A stretch of DNA of 64,000 nt from Oscillospiraceae bacterium (GTDB lineage: Bacteria > Bacillota > Clostridia > Oscillospirales > Ruminococcaceae). Position 1 is the stretch's first letter, and every line of letters starts with the position of its first letter. The notes under the pieces were generated by a model. The model was not told the origin of the DNA and did not search any database. It saw only the letters and a program-made list of their open reading frames with translations. The stretch spans positions 1-64,000 of the forward strand of contig JAUNSK010000018.1 of NCBI GenBank assembly GCA_030539275.1. The letters run 5' to 3'. Shown here one piece after another: positions 45,784 to 54,717 of this stretch. The translations under genes and the position numbers were made by a program.

Positions 45784-47409
45784 ATGAATATTGTATTGGC
45801 ATTTATTCATATATTTTCAGTAATAACAATGGGTGTAAGTATAGTCTGGCTTGCTCTTAAGGCAAACAAGAACAAACTTACGTACTCATTTATAACATGT
45901 CAGTCTCTGATTATACTCTGGAGTGTTTCAAAGCTTGCTGAGCTTCAGGCAGCAGATAATATTCAGCTGTATATCTGTTATCTTATCGGTAATATCAGTG
46001 TTTGTTTTATAGGAACTGCATGGGTGGTTTTTTCTGTAAGATACAGGTCTCATAAATGCGGCAAAAAAACAATAATGATATTAAACTGCATAAGCTTAAT
46101 CAATTATGCTGCAGTTGTGTCAAATCCGCTGCATGGAATGTATTATCAGACATTGTCTGTGAACAATATAGATCATGGTTTTCTTTTCTATGAAAATGTA
46201 TTATTTACATATGTATGTCTGATCACTGGAATAGTAAATATCTGTGCAAAAACATTCGGTGAGAGAAAATATTCCCGCGGTCAGGCAGTTTTTATAGCTG
46301 GTTCTGTAGTTGTACCTATGATACTGAACATTTTCTTCATCAGCGGAAAATATCTGAATAATTTTGATCCTACACCGCTTGGCTTTGGATTGTCAAGCAT
46401 ATGTGTAATGCTTGCAGTGTACAGATATGATTTTCTTGATGTAAATTCAATAACTTTTGCAGGTATTTTCAGTAATATCTCAGAGGGTGTTATTATCTGC
46501 AATGAAAGGGAAGAGGTTACGTTTATAAACTGTGCGGCTAAAAAACTGTTCCCTTCCTGTGATAACATAAACGGAGTATACTCTGTGATAGGCGATAAAA
46601 CTTTTATCGGCAGTACAGATGTAGGGTTCGCAGAAACTGAGATCACGCTGGACGGTGTACAGCTGAGTGTAAAAAGATATAACCAGTTCGGTAAAAATAA
46701 TAATATAGTTGCAGTAGCATTTATCATAAACGATATAACTAAGTATTATGAGCTTATAGAAAGAACCCGATTGCTGGCTGCTGCGAATGAAGAGGTAGCA
46801 GTTGAGAAGGAGAGAAACCGCCTTGCACAGGAGGTCCATGATACTGCAGGTCATACGCTGACTATGGTTAATTCATTAGCCAAGATAATAGACATCCGTT
46901 ATTCAGATACTCTGGGAGAAGCTGCAGGATATGTTGACGAGATAAGGACAGTGGCTGCATCAGGGATAACTCAGCTCAGAATGGCAGTCAACAATATACG
47001 AAACTGCTCATATATAAGTATATCCAACGGGATATCAGAGCTTCTGAAAGGTGTAAGGGAAATTAAAACCGAGCTTTGTGTACAGGGAGAAGAGACCGAA
47101 AAATTTGCTTTCTGTTCATCGGCTGTATATGCATCCTGCAGAGAGACAATAACTAATTGTCTGAGATATTCAGGCGCAGACAGAATAGATGTTATAATAA
47201 AATATCTTGATAAATTCCTCGAAGTATATATTTTCGACAACGGCTGCGGATGTGATGGTATTCATGAAGGAGATGGCCTTACCGGAATAACCAGACGCAT
47301 TGAAGAAATAGGCGGAAAAGCAACATTTGCATCCAGTGAAGGCAATGGTTTTACGACAATTTTAAAGATTCCGACAGGAGGAGCAATTGATAAAGATTAT
47401 AATTGCTGA
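45784..47409 (+). CDS. Sensor histidine kinase with 7TM head, PAS and HisKA_3 core
   Basis: 541 residues. The N-terminal 220 residues form about seven helices of the His-kinase 7TM type, followed by a PAS-like domain (about 225-325). The NarX/DesK-type dimerisation domain has phospho-accepting His352 in AQEVHDTAGHTLTMV. The HATPase domain has CRETITNCLRYSGAD, DNGCGCDG and GDGLTGITRRI. It probably senses an extracellular or membrane signal. The last 23 bases overlap the response regulator, indicating coupled translation. Confidence 0.9.
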   Translation: MNIVLAFIHIFSVITMGVSIVWLALKANKNKLTYSFITCQSLIILWSVSKLAELQAADNIQLYICYLIGNISVCFIGTAWVVFSVRYRSHKCGKKTIMILNCISLINYAAVVSNPLHGMYYQTLSVNNIDHGFLFYENVLFTYVCLITGIVNICAKTFGERKYSRGQAVFIAGSVVVPMILNIFFISGKYLNNFDPTPLGFGLSSICVMLAVYRYDFLDVNSITFAGIFSNISEGVIICNEREEVTFINCAAKKLFPSCDNINGVYSVIGDKTFIGSTDVGFAETEITLDGVQLSVKRYNQFGKNNNIVAVAFIINDITKYYELIERTRLLAAANEEVAVEKERNRLAQEVHDTAGHTLTMVNSLAKIIDIRYSDTLGEAAGYVDEIRTVAASGITQLRMAVNNIRNCSYISISNGISELLKGVREIKTELCVQGEETEKFAFCSSAVYASCRETITNCLRYSGADRIDVIIKYLDKFLEVYIFDNGCGCDGIHEGDGLTGITRRIEEIGGKATFASSEGNGFTTILKIPTGGAIDKDYNC

Positions 47410-48031
47410 TGATCTGAGCATTATAAGACAGGGAATTCAGGCGGTACTTGAGCAGGATGATCAGCTTAAGGTTGTTGCATCAGCTTCTGACGGAGAGGAA
47501 GCTTTCAGACTCTGTAAAGCTTTCAGACCCGATGTTGTTCTGATGGACATGAAAATGCCGGGATACGACGGTGAATATGGAATAAGAAAAATAAAGGAAT
47601 ATTATCCTGAAATAAAGGTACTGGTACTGACAACTCTTGATGATGACGAAACAGTTGCAGCTGCTATGGCATGTTCTGCTGACGGCTACATTCTGAAGGA
47701 AATGGAGAGCAGTGAGATTATTGCATCTGTCAGAGCTGTTTATACCGGAATAAATGTGTTTGGAGCAAATATATATGCAAATATTCAGAAAAAGATAATA
47801 GCTGAGCCGAAAAATAATACAGCTGACTCAGAACTTGCCTCACTGCTGACACAGCGTGAGCGTGATATTATCGTACTTATAGCAGAGGGACTTGACAATA
47901 GGAAGATCGCAGCTAAGTTATTTCTGGCTGAAGGGACAGTAAGAAACAATATATCCAGAATGCTTGACAAGTTATCACTTAAGGACAGAACGCAGCTTGC
48001 TGTATTTGCAGTAAAAAACAATATTTCATAA
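47387..48031 (+). CDS. NarL/FixJ-family response regulator
   Basis: 214 residues from a TTG (47387) with AGGAGG five bases upstream, inside the end of the kinase gene. The receiver shows DD at residues 8-9, phospho-Asp54 in LMDMKMPGYDGE, and the KEM switch lysine. The LuxR-type HTH holds LTQRERDIIVLIAEGLDNRKIA and EGTVRNNISRMLDKL. Partner of the upstream 7TM kinase; target genes are not evident, but the flavoprotein gene follows by 38 bases. Confidence 0.93.
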   Translation: MIKIIIADDLSIIRQGIQAVLEQDDQLKVVASASDGEEAFRLCKAFRPDVVLMDMKMPGYDGEYGIRKIKEYYPEIKVLVLTTLDDDETVAAAMACSADGYILKEMESSEIIASVRAVYTGINVFGANIYANIQKKIIAEPKNNTADSELASLLTQRERDIIVLIAEGLDNRKIAAKLFLAEGTVRNNISRMLDKLSLKDRTQLAVFAVKNNIS

Positions 48032-48069
48032 TAAGCTGCGATACATATATCAGAAAGGATCGTTTTTAT

Positions 48070-48693
48070 ATGAAAGTTATTTTAATCAACGGCAGTCCGA
48101 AGCCTGCAGGCTGTACTTTTACAGCACTCAGGGAAGCCCAGAAGGTATTTGCTGATAATGGGATTGAGACAGAAATATTTCAGGTAGGAAGAGAACCTGT
48201 TTCAGGTTGTCTCGGATGCGGAGGATGTCTTAAGACAGGCAGATGTGTTATTGGCAATGATCCTGTAAATGAATTTCTTGAAATGGCTCACGGTGCTGAC
48301 GGATTTATATTCGGCTCACCTGTTCATTTTGCATCAGCATCAGGTGCACTTACATCATTTATGGACAGAGTATTTTACGGCAGATCAAAGCTGTTTCAGG
48401 GAAAGCCTGCTGCTGCTGTTTTAAGCTGCAGAAGAGGCGGTGCGTCAGCTGCATTTGATCAGATAAACAAATACTTTACAATAAGCAGTATGCCGGTTGT
48501 TTCATCTCAGTACTGGAATCAGGTGCATGGAAATAATCCTGAGGAAGTAGTCAAGGATCTTGAAGGAATGCAGACGATCAGAACACTTGCAAACAATATG
48601 TCATGGCTTCTGAAATGTATAGAGGCAGGTAAGAAATCAGGAATTGACTTCCCTCAGAATGAAGCTGTAATCAGAACAAATTTCATAAGATAA
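48070..48693 (+). CDS. NADPH-dependent FMN reductase / iron-sulfur flavoprotein-like
   Basis: 207 residues of the flavodoxin-like fold. GSPKPAGCTFTAL (residues 8-20) binds the FMN phosphate and GSPVHFASASGALTSFMDR the isoalloxazine ring. The CLGCGGCLKTGRC segment (about residues 47-59) is the compact cysteine motif seen in iron-sulfur flavoproteins of anaerobes, where it can bind [4Fe-4S]. It likely transfers electrons to oxygen, quinones or other acceptors. It is probably in the same transcript as the two-component pair. Confidence 0.88.
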   Translation: MKVILINGSPKPAGCTFTALREAQKVFADNGIETEIFQVGREPVSGCLGCGGCLKTGRCVIGNDPVNEFLEMAHGADGFIFGSPVHFASASGALTSFMDRVFYGRSKLFQGKPAAAVLSCRRGGASAAFDQINKYFTISSMPVVSSQYWNQVHGNNPEEVVKDLEGMQTIRTLANNMSWLLKCIEAGKKSGIDFPQNEAVIRTNFIR

Positions 48694-48699
48694 AAAATA

Positions 48700-48744
48700 C
48701 AGGTCTTTATCAGTAATTAAATCTGGTAGAGACCTGGTTTTTTT
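48700..48744 (+). terminator. Terminator of the flavoprotein gene
   Basis: CAGGTCT (48700-48706) pairs with AGACCTG (48730-48736), with T8. Confidence 0.8.
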
Positions 48745-48857
48745 ATTTTCGCTGTTGAAAAATATGGAAATAAGGTTTATAATATATCATATATTGCATA
48801 ATAAACCATTTGGTGGAAAGCTGCATTATAAAATAAAAAAGACAGCGGGGGTAAAAA

Positions 48858-50591
48858 ATGAGCAGAATTACAAAAAAAACAATGGCAGCAGTACTGGCAC
48901 TGGCTGTGACAGCAGGTACAATGACATTTATGTTTTATGACCGGTATGAAAAGTCAAATGAATTATCAGTTTATGCACAGACGTATGAGAGCGGATACCT
49001 TTCCTACTGTATAAACGAGGATAATACTATCACTGTAACAGGATGTGATGCGGAGACTGAAAATGCAGTTATACCTGATGAAATAAACGGTATGCCTGTA
49101 ATTTCAATAAAGGCTAAAGCATTTAATTCCTGTACAATTCTCAAATCATTAGAAATAGGTTCAAATGTTACAGAAATAGGTTCATATGCATTTTCACACT
49201 GTATATCATTGACGCGCATAACAATTCCGGACAGCGTTAAAAAGATAGGTTATCAGTCATTTCTGGGATGCACAGCATTAACTTCAGCGGATCTGGGAGA
49301 TGGTTTAGCTGAAATAGGAACAGAAGCATTTTCGGGCTGCAGCAAGCTATATGATCTGATATTCGGCGGCGGACTTAAAACAATAGGAAACAGTTCATTT
49401 TACGGATGCGAAAGTCTTGAGGAAGTAAGTATACCTGGAACGGTAAAAACAATAGGAGAAAAAGCGTTCGAATCCTGCATCGGATTAAAGAATACCCGGA
49501 CAGGGAACAGTTTATCCTCAATATCATGCAGTGCATTTAATGACTGTAAAAGCCTTATGACTGTAGAAATAGGCTCAAATGTAACAAAAATAGAATCATC
49601 TGCATTTTTAAACTGTACATCCCTTACAAGCATAACAATACCTGACAGCGTCATAAGGATTGGCAGCGGATCATTTCAGGGATGCGAAGCATTGACTGCA
49701 GTACAGCTGGGAGAAGGATTAACTGATATAGGAACAGAGGCTTTCAGTGGCTGCAGCAAGCTTGAAGATCTGAAATTTGCAGGCGGACTTAAATCAATAG
49801 GAAACAGTGCATTTTACGGATGCGAAAGTCTTGAAGAGATCAATATACCTGATTCGGTGGAGATAATAGGACAGTCTGCGTTCGGATGCTGCAGGGGCTT
49901 AAAGAAAGCAGACACAGGGAAAAGTGTAACGACAATAGGACCTGGTGCATTTGAAAACTGCAAAAGTCTTACAACAGCAGAAATAGGCCCTGATGTAACG
50001 GAAATAGCTTCATATGCATTCAGAAACTGTACATCACTTGCTAAGATCTCAGTCCCGGACTCAGTAACAGAGATAGGTTTTGAGACGTTTTGTGGCTGTT
50101 CAAGCCTGTCAGAAGCTTACATGAATAAGGATCTGTATTCTATCGGCTCTGATGCATTTTCAAGCTGTCCTGTGCTTACCATGTATGTATTCGACAAAAC
50201 ATACCCTCAGGAATATGCACAGAGAAACATGATAAAATATGTTGTAACCGATGGAGATCCTTCCATAACTACCCCGGTAAGTACAACAACAACTGAGCCG
50301 CCGGCAACTACACCAGTGAGCGTTTCAGGCACTGAGCCGCGCGCAACTACTGTACCACTGAGTCAGACAACGTCTGAAGTGAGTGTCACTACGGTTTATG
50401 AAGAAAAAAAGCAATATGATATAACTGGAGACGGTATCCTGGATATAAGTGATATCCTGATGCTGAAAAAATATCTGTTCTTAAGTGAAATTCTTGATGA
50501 GAATGCACTCAAAGCCTCAGATACAAATTCTGACGGACAGATTAATGTCTTTGATCTTATAAGAATCAAGCAGTCAATGGATCAAAAATAA
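48858..50591 (+). CDS. Secreted BspA-type leucine-rich-repeat protein with dockerin
   Basis: 577 residues. A signal anchor or signal peptide spans residues 1-36. Residues about 45-450 are roughly 15 LRR_5 (BspA/treponemal) repeats of about 23 residues, such as ITIPDSVKKIGYQSFLGCTAL. A Thr/Pro-rich linker (TTTTEPPATTPVSVS) leads to a dockerin (about 519-577) with calcium loops DITGDGILDISD and DTNSDGQINVFD. The repeats are near-identical at DNA level in places (compare 49320-49440 with 49740-49860), indicating recent internal duplication. It is probably attached to the cellulosome and mediates binding to substrate, protein or neighbouring cells; no catalytic domain. Confidence 0.9.
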   Translation: MSRITKKTMAAVLALAVTAGTMTFMFYDRYEKSNELSVYAQTYESGYLSYCINEDNTITVTGCDAETENAVIPDEINGMPVISIKAKAFNSCTILKSLEIGSNVTEIGSYAFSHCISLTRITIPDSVKKIGYQSFLGCTALTSADLGDGLAEIGTEAFSGCSKLYDLIFGGGLKTIGNSSFYGCESLEEVSIPGTVKTIGEKAFESCIGLKNTRTGNSLSSISCSAFNDCKSLMTVEIGSNVTKIESSAFLNCTSLTSITIPDSVIRIGSGSFQGCEALTAVQLGEGLTDIGTEAFSGCSKLEDLKFAGGLKSIGNSAFYGCESLEEINIPDSVEIIGQSAFGCCRGLKKADTGKSVTTIGPGAFENCKSLTTAEIGPDVTEIASYAFRNCTSLAKISVPDSVTEIGFETFCGCSSLSEAYMNKDLYSIGSDAFSSCPVLTMYVFDKTYPQEYAQRNMIKYVVTDGDPSITTPVSTTTTEPPATTPVSVSGTEPRATTVPLSQTTSEVSVTTVYEEKKQYDITGDGILDISDILMLKKYLFLSEILDENALKASDTNSDGQINVFDLIRIKQSMDQK

Positions 50592-50597
50592 TAAAAT

Positions 50598-50638
50598 GGC
50601 TGTATCAATAATTTCACGCAGAAGTTATTGATACAGCC
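50598..50638. terminator. Hairpin between convergent genes
   Basis: A perfect 14-bp stem GGCTGTATCAATAA / TTATTGATACAGCC (50598-50611, 50625-50638), serving the LRR gene and the minus-strand radical SAM gene. Confidence 0.7.
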
Positions 50639-50668
50639 GTAATTATTCTTATAATGTGATGCCATTTA

Positions 50669-51271
50669 TCAGTGTTCGTATTCTCTTACTCTCAGCGGAA
50701 TTCCTATAGAATCGGCAAGCTTCCGGCATGCTGCGATGTCTTCTTCGGAAATAACGTCAACTACAGAAAAATGAACATCATCAAGATATTCTTTGCATTC
50801 CTTTGCGAATGAAAGCATAGCATCAAATGACTGAAGACCGAACTTCGGATTAGTCAGAGCTGCATATTTTTCTGCATCAGGAGCGTTAAGGCTGATGGAA
50901 ACAGAATCAATATTTTCACAGAATTCCTTGACAACATCACGTTTGTTCACAAGATTTCCCAGTCCGTTAGTGTTTATACGTATCCTGATGCCGAACTTTT
51001 CTTTCAGATGTCTGCATGTTGCAGTCAGAACATCAAAGGTACATGTCGGTTCTCCATATCCGCAGACGATCACCTCGTCATATTTAGTAAAATCAAAGCT
51101 GTCTACTGCAGCAATGACCTCATCAAGTGTAGGAGTAGTCTTATGCCACATCATATCAGCATCGCCTATGGAATCTCCGTTTTTTCTTATGCAGAATGTA
51201 CAGCTGCAGGGGCATTCATTAGTAAGATTAAGATAAACTTTTGAACGGTATACGTAAACAATATCAGCCAT
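50669..51271 (-). CDS. Radical SAM protein, TatD-associated type
   Basis: 200 residues. The radical SAM cluster motif CPCSCTFC (C-x3-C-x2-C, near residue 20) binds [4Fe-4S]; VCGYGEPT is the GGE-like SAM-contacting strand, and INTNGLGN follows. The protein is short and lacks an auxiliary-cluster domain. It resembles the small radical SAM proteins often encoded beside TatD nucleases and ECF-type S components. No TatD gene is in the window, but the ECF-type gene lies 22 bases upstream in the same operon. The reaction is unknown. Confidence 0.88.
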   Translation of the reverse strand: MADIVYVYRSKVYLNLTNECPCSCTFCIRKNGDSIGDADMMWHKTTPTLDEVIAAVDSFDFTKYDEVIVCGYGEPTCTFDVLTATCRHLKEKFGIRIRINTNGLGNLVNKRDVVKEFCENIDSVSISLNAPDAEKYAALTNPKFGLQSFDAMLSFAKECKEYLDDVHFSVVDVISEEDIAACRKLADSIGIPLRVREYEH

Positions 51272-51293
51272 GTTAAAATCCTTCCTTTATCAA

Positions 51294-51818
51294 TTAATTA
51301 AATATATGAGTTTTAAACTTCACCTGATCAAGGGCACTTCCGGCAAGGCAGTAGATTATCATGCTGCCGAGCGGCTGTATGAAGCTTGTCGGCAGTGTTG
51401 CAACTGCGCCTGGAAAGCCGAAAATGATTCCTTCTGCTAAAAAGTATCCTGCTATAGTTATTATTCCGGAAATTCCGGCTGTTACGGCTGATGCAGGAGT
51501 AATAATTTTTGAAGAGCTGTTTTTTCTGAACTTAAGCATGATGAGAAACGGAACAACGTTGAGAGGTTTGATAACAGCTGTTGCAGGAGCCCATGCTGCC
51601 GAACCTGAAAGAAGGTCAGCCATTGTGCCGCCTATAGATGCTGCACATAATGCATACGGACCAGGAAGAAGTGAAGCTGCAAGATAGATCATTGAATCAC
51701 CAAAGTGAATATATCCGGAATTTGTGCCAATATTCACATGAAAATATGCAGTAAGAACAGTGATGATCGCTGCGAACATAGCTGCGAACACCATGTTTTT
51801 TGTTTTCTTGTTTGTCAT
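51294..51818 (-). CDS. ECF transporter S component-like membrane protein
   Basis: 174 residues, six membrane helices, starting MTNKKTKNMVFAAMFAAII, with the AxxxA helix-1 packing typical of S components that dock to EcfT. HFGDSMIYLAASLLPGPYAL and the conserved loop GTMADLLSGSAAWAPATAVIKPL suggest vitamin or precursor uptake, substrate unknown. ATG 51818 is chosen over an upstream in-frame start because GGGGG lies before it and the protein matches the family length. Operon with the radical SAM gene; divergent from the MocR-type regulator. Confidence 0.85.
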   Translation of the reverse strand: MTNKKTKNMVFAAMFAAIITVLTAYFHVNIGTNSGYIHFGDSMIYLAASLLPGPYALCAASIGGTMADLLSGSAAWAPATAVIKPLNVVPFLIMLKFRKNSSSKIITPASAVTAGISGIITIAGYFLAEGIIFGFPGAVATLPTSFIQPLGSMIIYCLAGSALDQVKFKTHIFN

Positions 51819-51862
51819 AGATGAATCCCCCGGATTATAGTTTTGCAAAATTAAAAATTCTC

Positions 51863-51891
51863 TTGTGTAATGATCAATCATTGTATATAAT
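51863..51891 (+). promoter_or_regulatory. Promoter of the MocR-type gene with an operator in its spacer
   Basis: TTGTGT (51863-51868), 17 bases, TATAAT (51886-51891). The spacer holds the perfect palindrome AATGAT-CA-ATCATT (51869-51882), well placed for autorepression and for control of the divergent transporter gene. Confidence 0.65.
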
Positions 51892-51953
51892 AATATAATA
51901 AAGTTGTCATTATTAAAATATACAGAAATCATTTTTTTTAAGGGGACAGTTAT

Positions 51954-53279
51954 ATGAACAGTGATCTTATAAATGAATCAGTGCCTCTGTACATGAGAGT
52001 CTATAATTACTACAAGAAAATGATAATAAACGGCCAGCTGTCATCCGGTATGAAAATACCGTCCATCAGGCAGTGTGCCGAGGAACTTCGTATCAGCCGG
52101 ACTACAGTTGAAACGGCATATATGTCGCTTGCTGCTGACGGATATATAATATCAAAAGCACAGAGCGGTTTTTATGTAACAGAGACTGCATATGCAAGGG
52201 CAGGCAATGCAAACGCAGGACATCATGTGGTTGAGAAAAAGGAAAAGATCAGGTATGACTTCATATCAGCTGCAGCTGATGCTGAGAGTTTTAATTTTGA
52301 TATGTGGAGAAGATATATAAAAAGTGCCCTGAGACAGGATGAAAGACTGCTGTCATACGGTGAACCACAGGGAGAAAAAGAACTCAGGGAAGTGCTTTCG
52401 AAATACATTACACATAAAAGAAATGTTGTGTGTACTCCGGAAAATATAGTCGTGGGTGCCGGTATACAGAGCCTTCTTCATATTATCTGCGTACTAGCTG
52501 ACAAAGATAAAAAGATCTGCTTTCAGAACAAAGAATTTATACAGGGTATTTCAGTATTCAGGGATCATGGATGGTGCCTCTGTGATGCTCAAAGCGCAAG
52601 TGTTATCTATTCAACTCCTTCTCATATTTCTATGTGGGGAGATGTCATGGATGTACGGGACAGGCTGTCACTTATAAAAAATGCAGCTCATAATTCAAAG
52701 CTTATTATTGAGGATGACTATGATAATGAATTTTCATATTTCAATAAAAGGACACCATCTCTTCAGAGCCTTGCCGCCGGACAGAACGTTATTTATATCG
52801 GTACTTTTTCCAGAATGCTGCTTCCGTCCATCAGAATGAGTTTTATGGTTATTCCTCCGCAGCTGACAGACAGATACATGACAGTACGAAATAATTACAA
52901 CCAGACAGCATCAAAAACAGAGCAGATCGCGCTGTGTCAGTTTATACGTGACGGTCATCTTGATCTGCAGATACGAAAGCAGAGAAAGCTGTACAATGCA
53001 AAGGCAAAGCATTTATGTGAGGTAATTTCAGAAAAATTCGGCAGTCAGGCAGAGGCCGCTGTTACAGACAGCGGAATATATGTTAAAATGAAGCTTAAGG
53101 AAAAGATCTGTATTGAAGACTTTAAAGATCAGCTTCATAAGAAAGAAATCTCTCTGAACGTTCTGAAGAACGATGACGATACAGTTACTGCTGTATTTTC
53201 ATGTACTTCAGTAAAGTCGGAAAGCTTTGAAGAAGCAGTGAGTGAAGTTAAGGCGGCATATATATCAGCTGTTGATTGA
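51954..53279 (+). CDS. MocR-type regulator (GntR HTH plus aminotransferase fold), PLP lysine replaced
   Basis: 441 residues. Residues 1-75 are a GntR winged helix (YKKMIINGQLSSGMKIPSIRQCAEEL, then SRTTVETAY). Residues about 110-441 are a fold-type I aminotransferase domain with EDDYDNEFSYF (Asp that contacts the PLP nitrogen). In MocR/GabR/PdxR proteins the motif GTFSK carries the lysine that binds PLP; here it reads GTFSR, with Arg287 instead, followed by a normal LLPSIRMSF. PLP could not form the usual Schiff base. It probably controls the divergent ECF-type/radical SAM operon, perhaps as a sensor of an amine or PLP-like ligand. Confidence 0.9.
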   Translation: MNSDLINESVPLYMRVYNYYKKMIINGQLSSGMKIPSIRQCAEELRISRTTVETAYMSLAADGYIISKAQSGFYVTETAYARAGNANAGHHVVEKKEKIRYDFISAAADAESFNFDMWRRYIKSALRQDERLLSYGEPQGEKELREVLSKYITHKRNVVCTPENIVVGAGIQSLLHIICVLADKDKKICFQNKEFIQGISVFRDHGWCLCDAQSASVIYSTPSHISMWGDVMDVRDRLSLIKNAAHNSKLIIEDDYDNEFSYFNKRTPSLQSLAAGQNVIYIGTFSRMLLPSIRMSFMVIPPQLTDRYMTVRNNYNQTASKTEQIALCQFIRDGHLDLQIRKQRKLYNAKAKHLCEVISEKFGSQAEAAVTDSGIYVKMKLKEKICIEDFKDQLHKKEISLNVLKNDDDTVTAVFSCTSVKSESFEEAVSEVKAAYISAVD

Positions 53280-53304
53280 CATATTGAATTAATTGTTGTA
53301 TAGT
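53276..53304 (+). promoter_or_regulatory. Promoter of the MBL-fold gene
   Basis: TTGACA (53276-53281, overlapping the stop of the previous gene), 17 bases, TATAGT (53299-53304). Confidence 0.65.
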
Positions 53305-53351
53305 AAGTAATTATAGCACAATAAATAAAACTAACATCTGGGGGAATTGAC

Positions 53352-54068
53352 GTGGCACAGGAGATCATAAGGCTTGACCTTGGCGGTGTAAATGCCTATC
53401 TTATTAAAAACAATGAATGTTTTGCACTTGTGGATACCGGAGGAAGCCTAATTCTGGACAAAAAAAACATTAACGGCAGAAAGGATCTGATTGATTCACT
53501 GCTGTTTAAGAACGGTGTAACCAGAGACAATCTGAAGATCATCATATTGACACATGGTGACTGTGATCATTCAGGAAACGCTTCATACATAAGTCACAAG
53601 TATAATGCACCGATAGCTCTCAACAAGCATGACGGCAAACTGGTTAATAATCCTGCCATCAATGATATTCTCGGAAATTCAAAATATGAAAGCTTTGGTC
53701 TTCGTCTGGTCTTTGCGATCATGCATAAGAAGATCCTTAAGATCGTTGAAAAAGTTCAGTCGTCATTTATCTCATTTGTTCCTGATATTTTTCTTGAAGA
53801 AGGGGATGATCTCGGGAAATACGGGTTTGATGCTTCTGTTATTTTTACACCAGGTCATACAGCCGGATCAGTTAGTATACTGACAGGCGATGGTGATCTA
53901 ATGTGCGGCGATACGTTCGGAAATAATAAAAAACCTGATATCGCCATGAATGCCGAGGATTTTACCATGATGAGAAAGAGTATTCAGAAAATAATGAAAC
54001 TGAATATCAAAATGGTATACCCCGGCCATGGAGAGCCTTTTGAATTTTCGGAGTTCAAAAGCAGATAA
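53352..54068 (+). CDS. MBL-fold metallohydrolase, glyoxalase II-like
   Basis: 238 residues starting at a GTG (53352) eight bases after GGGGG. Metal ligands: THGDCDHSGN (a variant of THxHxDH with Asp in place of the second His), His in FTPGHTAGSV, Asp in CGDTFG and His in YPGHGEPFEF. Cytosolic hydrolase of unknown thioester or phosphoester substrate. It has its own promoter. Confidence 0.87.
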   Translation: MAQEIIRLDLGGVNAYLIKNNECFALVDTGGSLILDKKNINGRKDLIDSLLFKNGVTRDNLKIIILTHGDCDHSGNASYISHKYNAPIALNKHDGKLVNNPAINDILGNSKYESFGLRLVFAIMHKKILKIVEKVQSSFISFVPDIFLEEGDDLGKYGFDASVIFTPGHTAGSVSILTGDGDLMCGDTFGNNKKPDIAMNAEDFTMMRKSIQKIMKLNIKMVYPGHGEPFEFSEFKSR

Positions 54069-54074
54069 ATGACG

Positions 54075-54554
54075 TCAGTTCAGGCGATAGATCATAAAAT
54101 TAAGATACCCTGCAAATGTTACCCATAGCAGGTATGGAATCTGCAGGAAAGCTGCAACAGGATTAACTTTATAGAAGTAATATATCATTGCAATGATCGC
54201 AATCCAGAGAAGAACTATACAGATAAATGCTGCAAAGTACATTTGTGCAATAAAAAACAGAGGACTCCACGTAAAGTTGATTATAAGCTGCACAAAAAAG
54301 ATTATCAGTGCTTTGTTTTTATATTCGGACCTTGATCCTGATACGATAAATGAAGATATGCCCATCAGAAAAAACAGTATGGTCCATACAACCGGAAATA
54401 CTGCTGCCGGAGGAGTAAGCGGCGGCTGTTTTATAGAGTTGAATACTTCTCTGGTTGAATTCATGGTCAGAAGTGCTGACAAAGCGCCGGTCCCAAGGCT
54501 TAAAATCATAAAGAACAAAAATCTTTTCAGACTGAACTTGACAGATTTATACAT
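54075..54554 (-). CDS. TspO/MBR-family membrane protein
   Basis: 159 residues, five membrane helices. Signature segments: KQPPLTPPAAVFPVVWTILFFLMGISSF, FFVQLIINFTWSPLFF and LQIPYLLWVTFAGYLNFMIY. The family binds porphyrins and cholesterol-like ligands and is linked to tetrapyrrole handling and stress; the role in anaerobes is unknown. It is convergent with the MBL gene, with only 6 bases between the stops. Confidence 0.93.
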   Translation of the reverse strand: MYKSVKFSLKRFLFFMILSLGTGALSALLTMNSTREVFNSIKQPPLTPPAAVFPVVWTILFFLMGISSFIVSGSRSEYKNKALIIFFVQLIINFTWSPLFFIAQMYFAAFICIVLLWIAIIAMIYYFYKVNPVAAFLQIPYLLWVTFAGYLNFMIYRLN

Positions 54555-54579
54555 AGATAATCATTCTCCTTTTTTCAGA

Positions 54580-54608
54580 TTGACAAACATTATAGTATAT
54601 GATATTAT
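54580..54608 (+). promoter_or_regulatory. Promoter of the small lipoprotein gene
   Basis: TTGACA (54580-54585), 17 bases, TATTAT (54603-54608); leader of about 100 bases. Confidence 0.5.
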
Positions 54609-54717
54609 TAATATAATAAAAATATTCCTCAGGTTTTATACATATTTGTGTATTAAAGTATAAAGCAATTAGTAAAAATATTTATTAAACAAATAATCTG
54701 GATATGGAGCAAATAAT

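Noticed and set aside
49320-49870. Long direct DNA repeats taken as a mobile element or CRISPR-like array
   Set aside because: They are codons of LRR_5 repeats inside one open frame with a period of about 23 residues or multiples.
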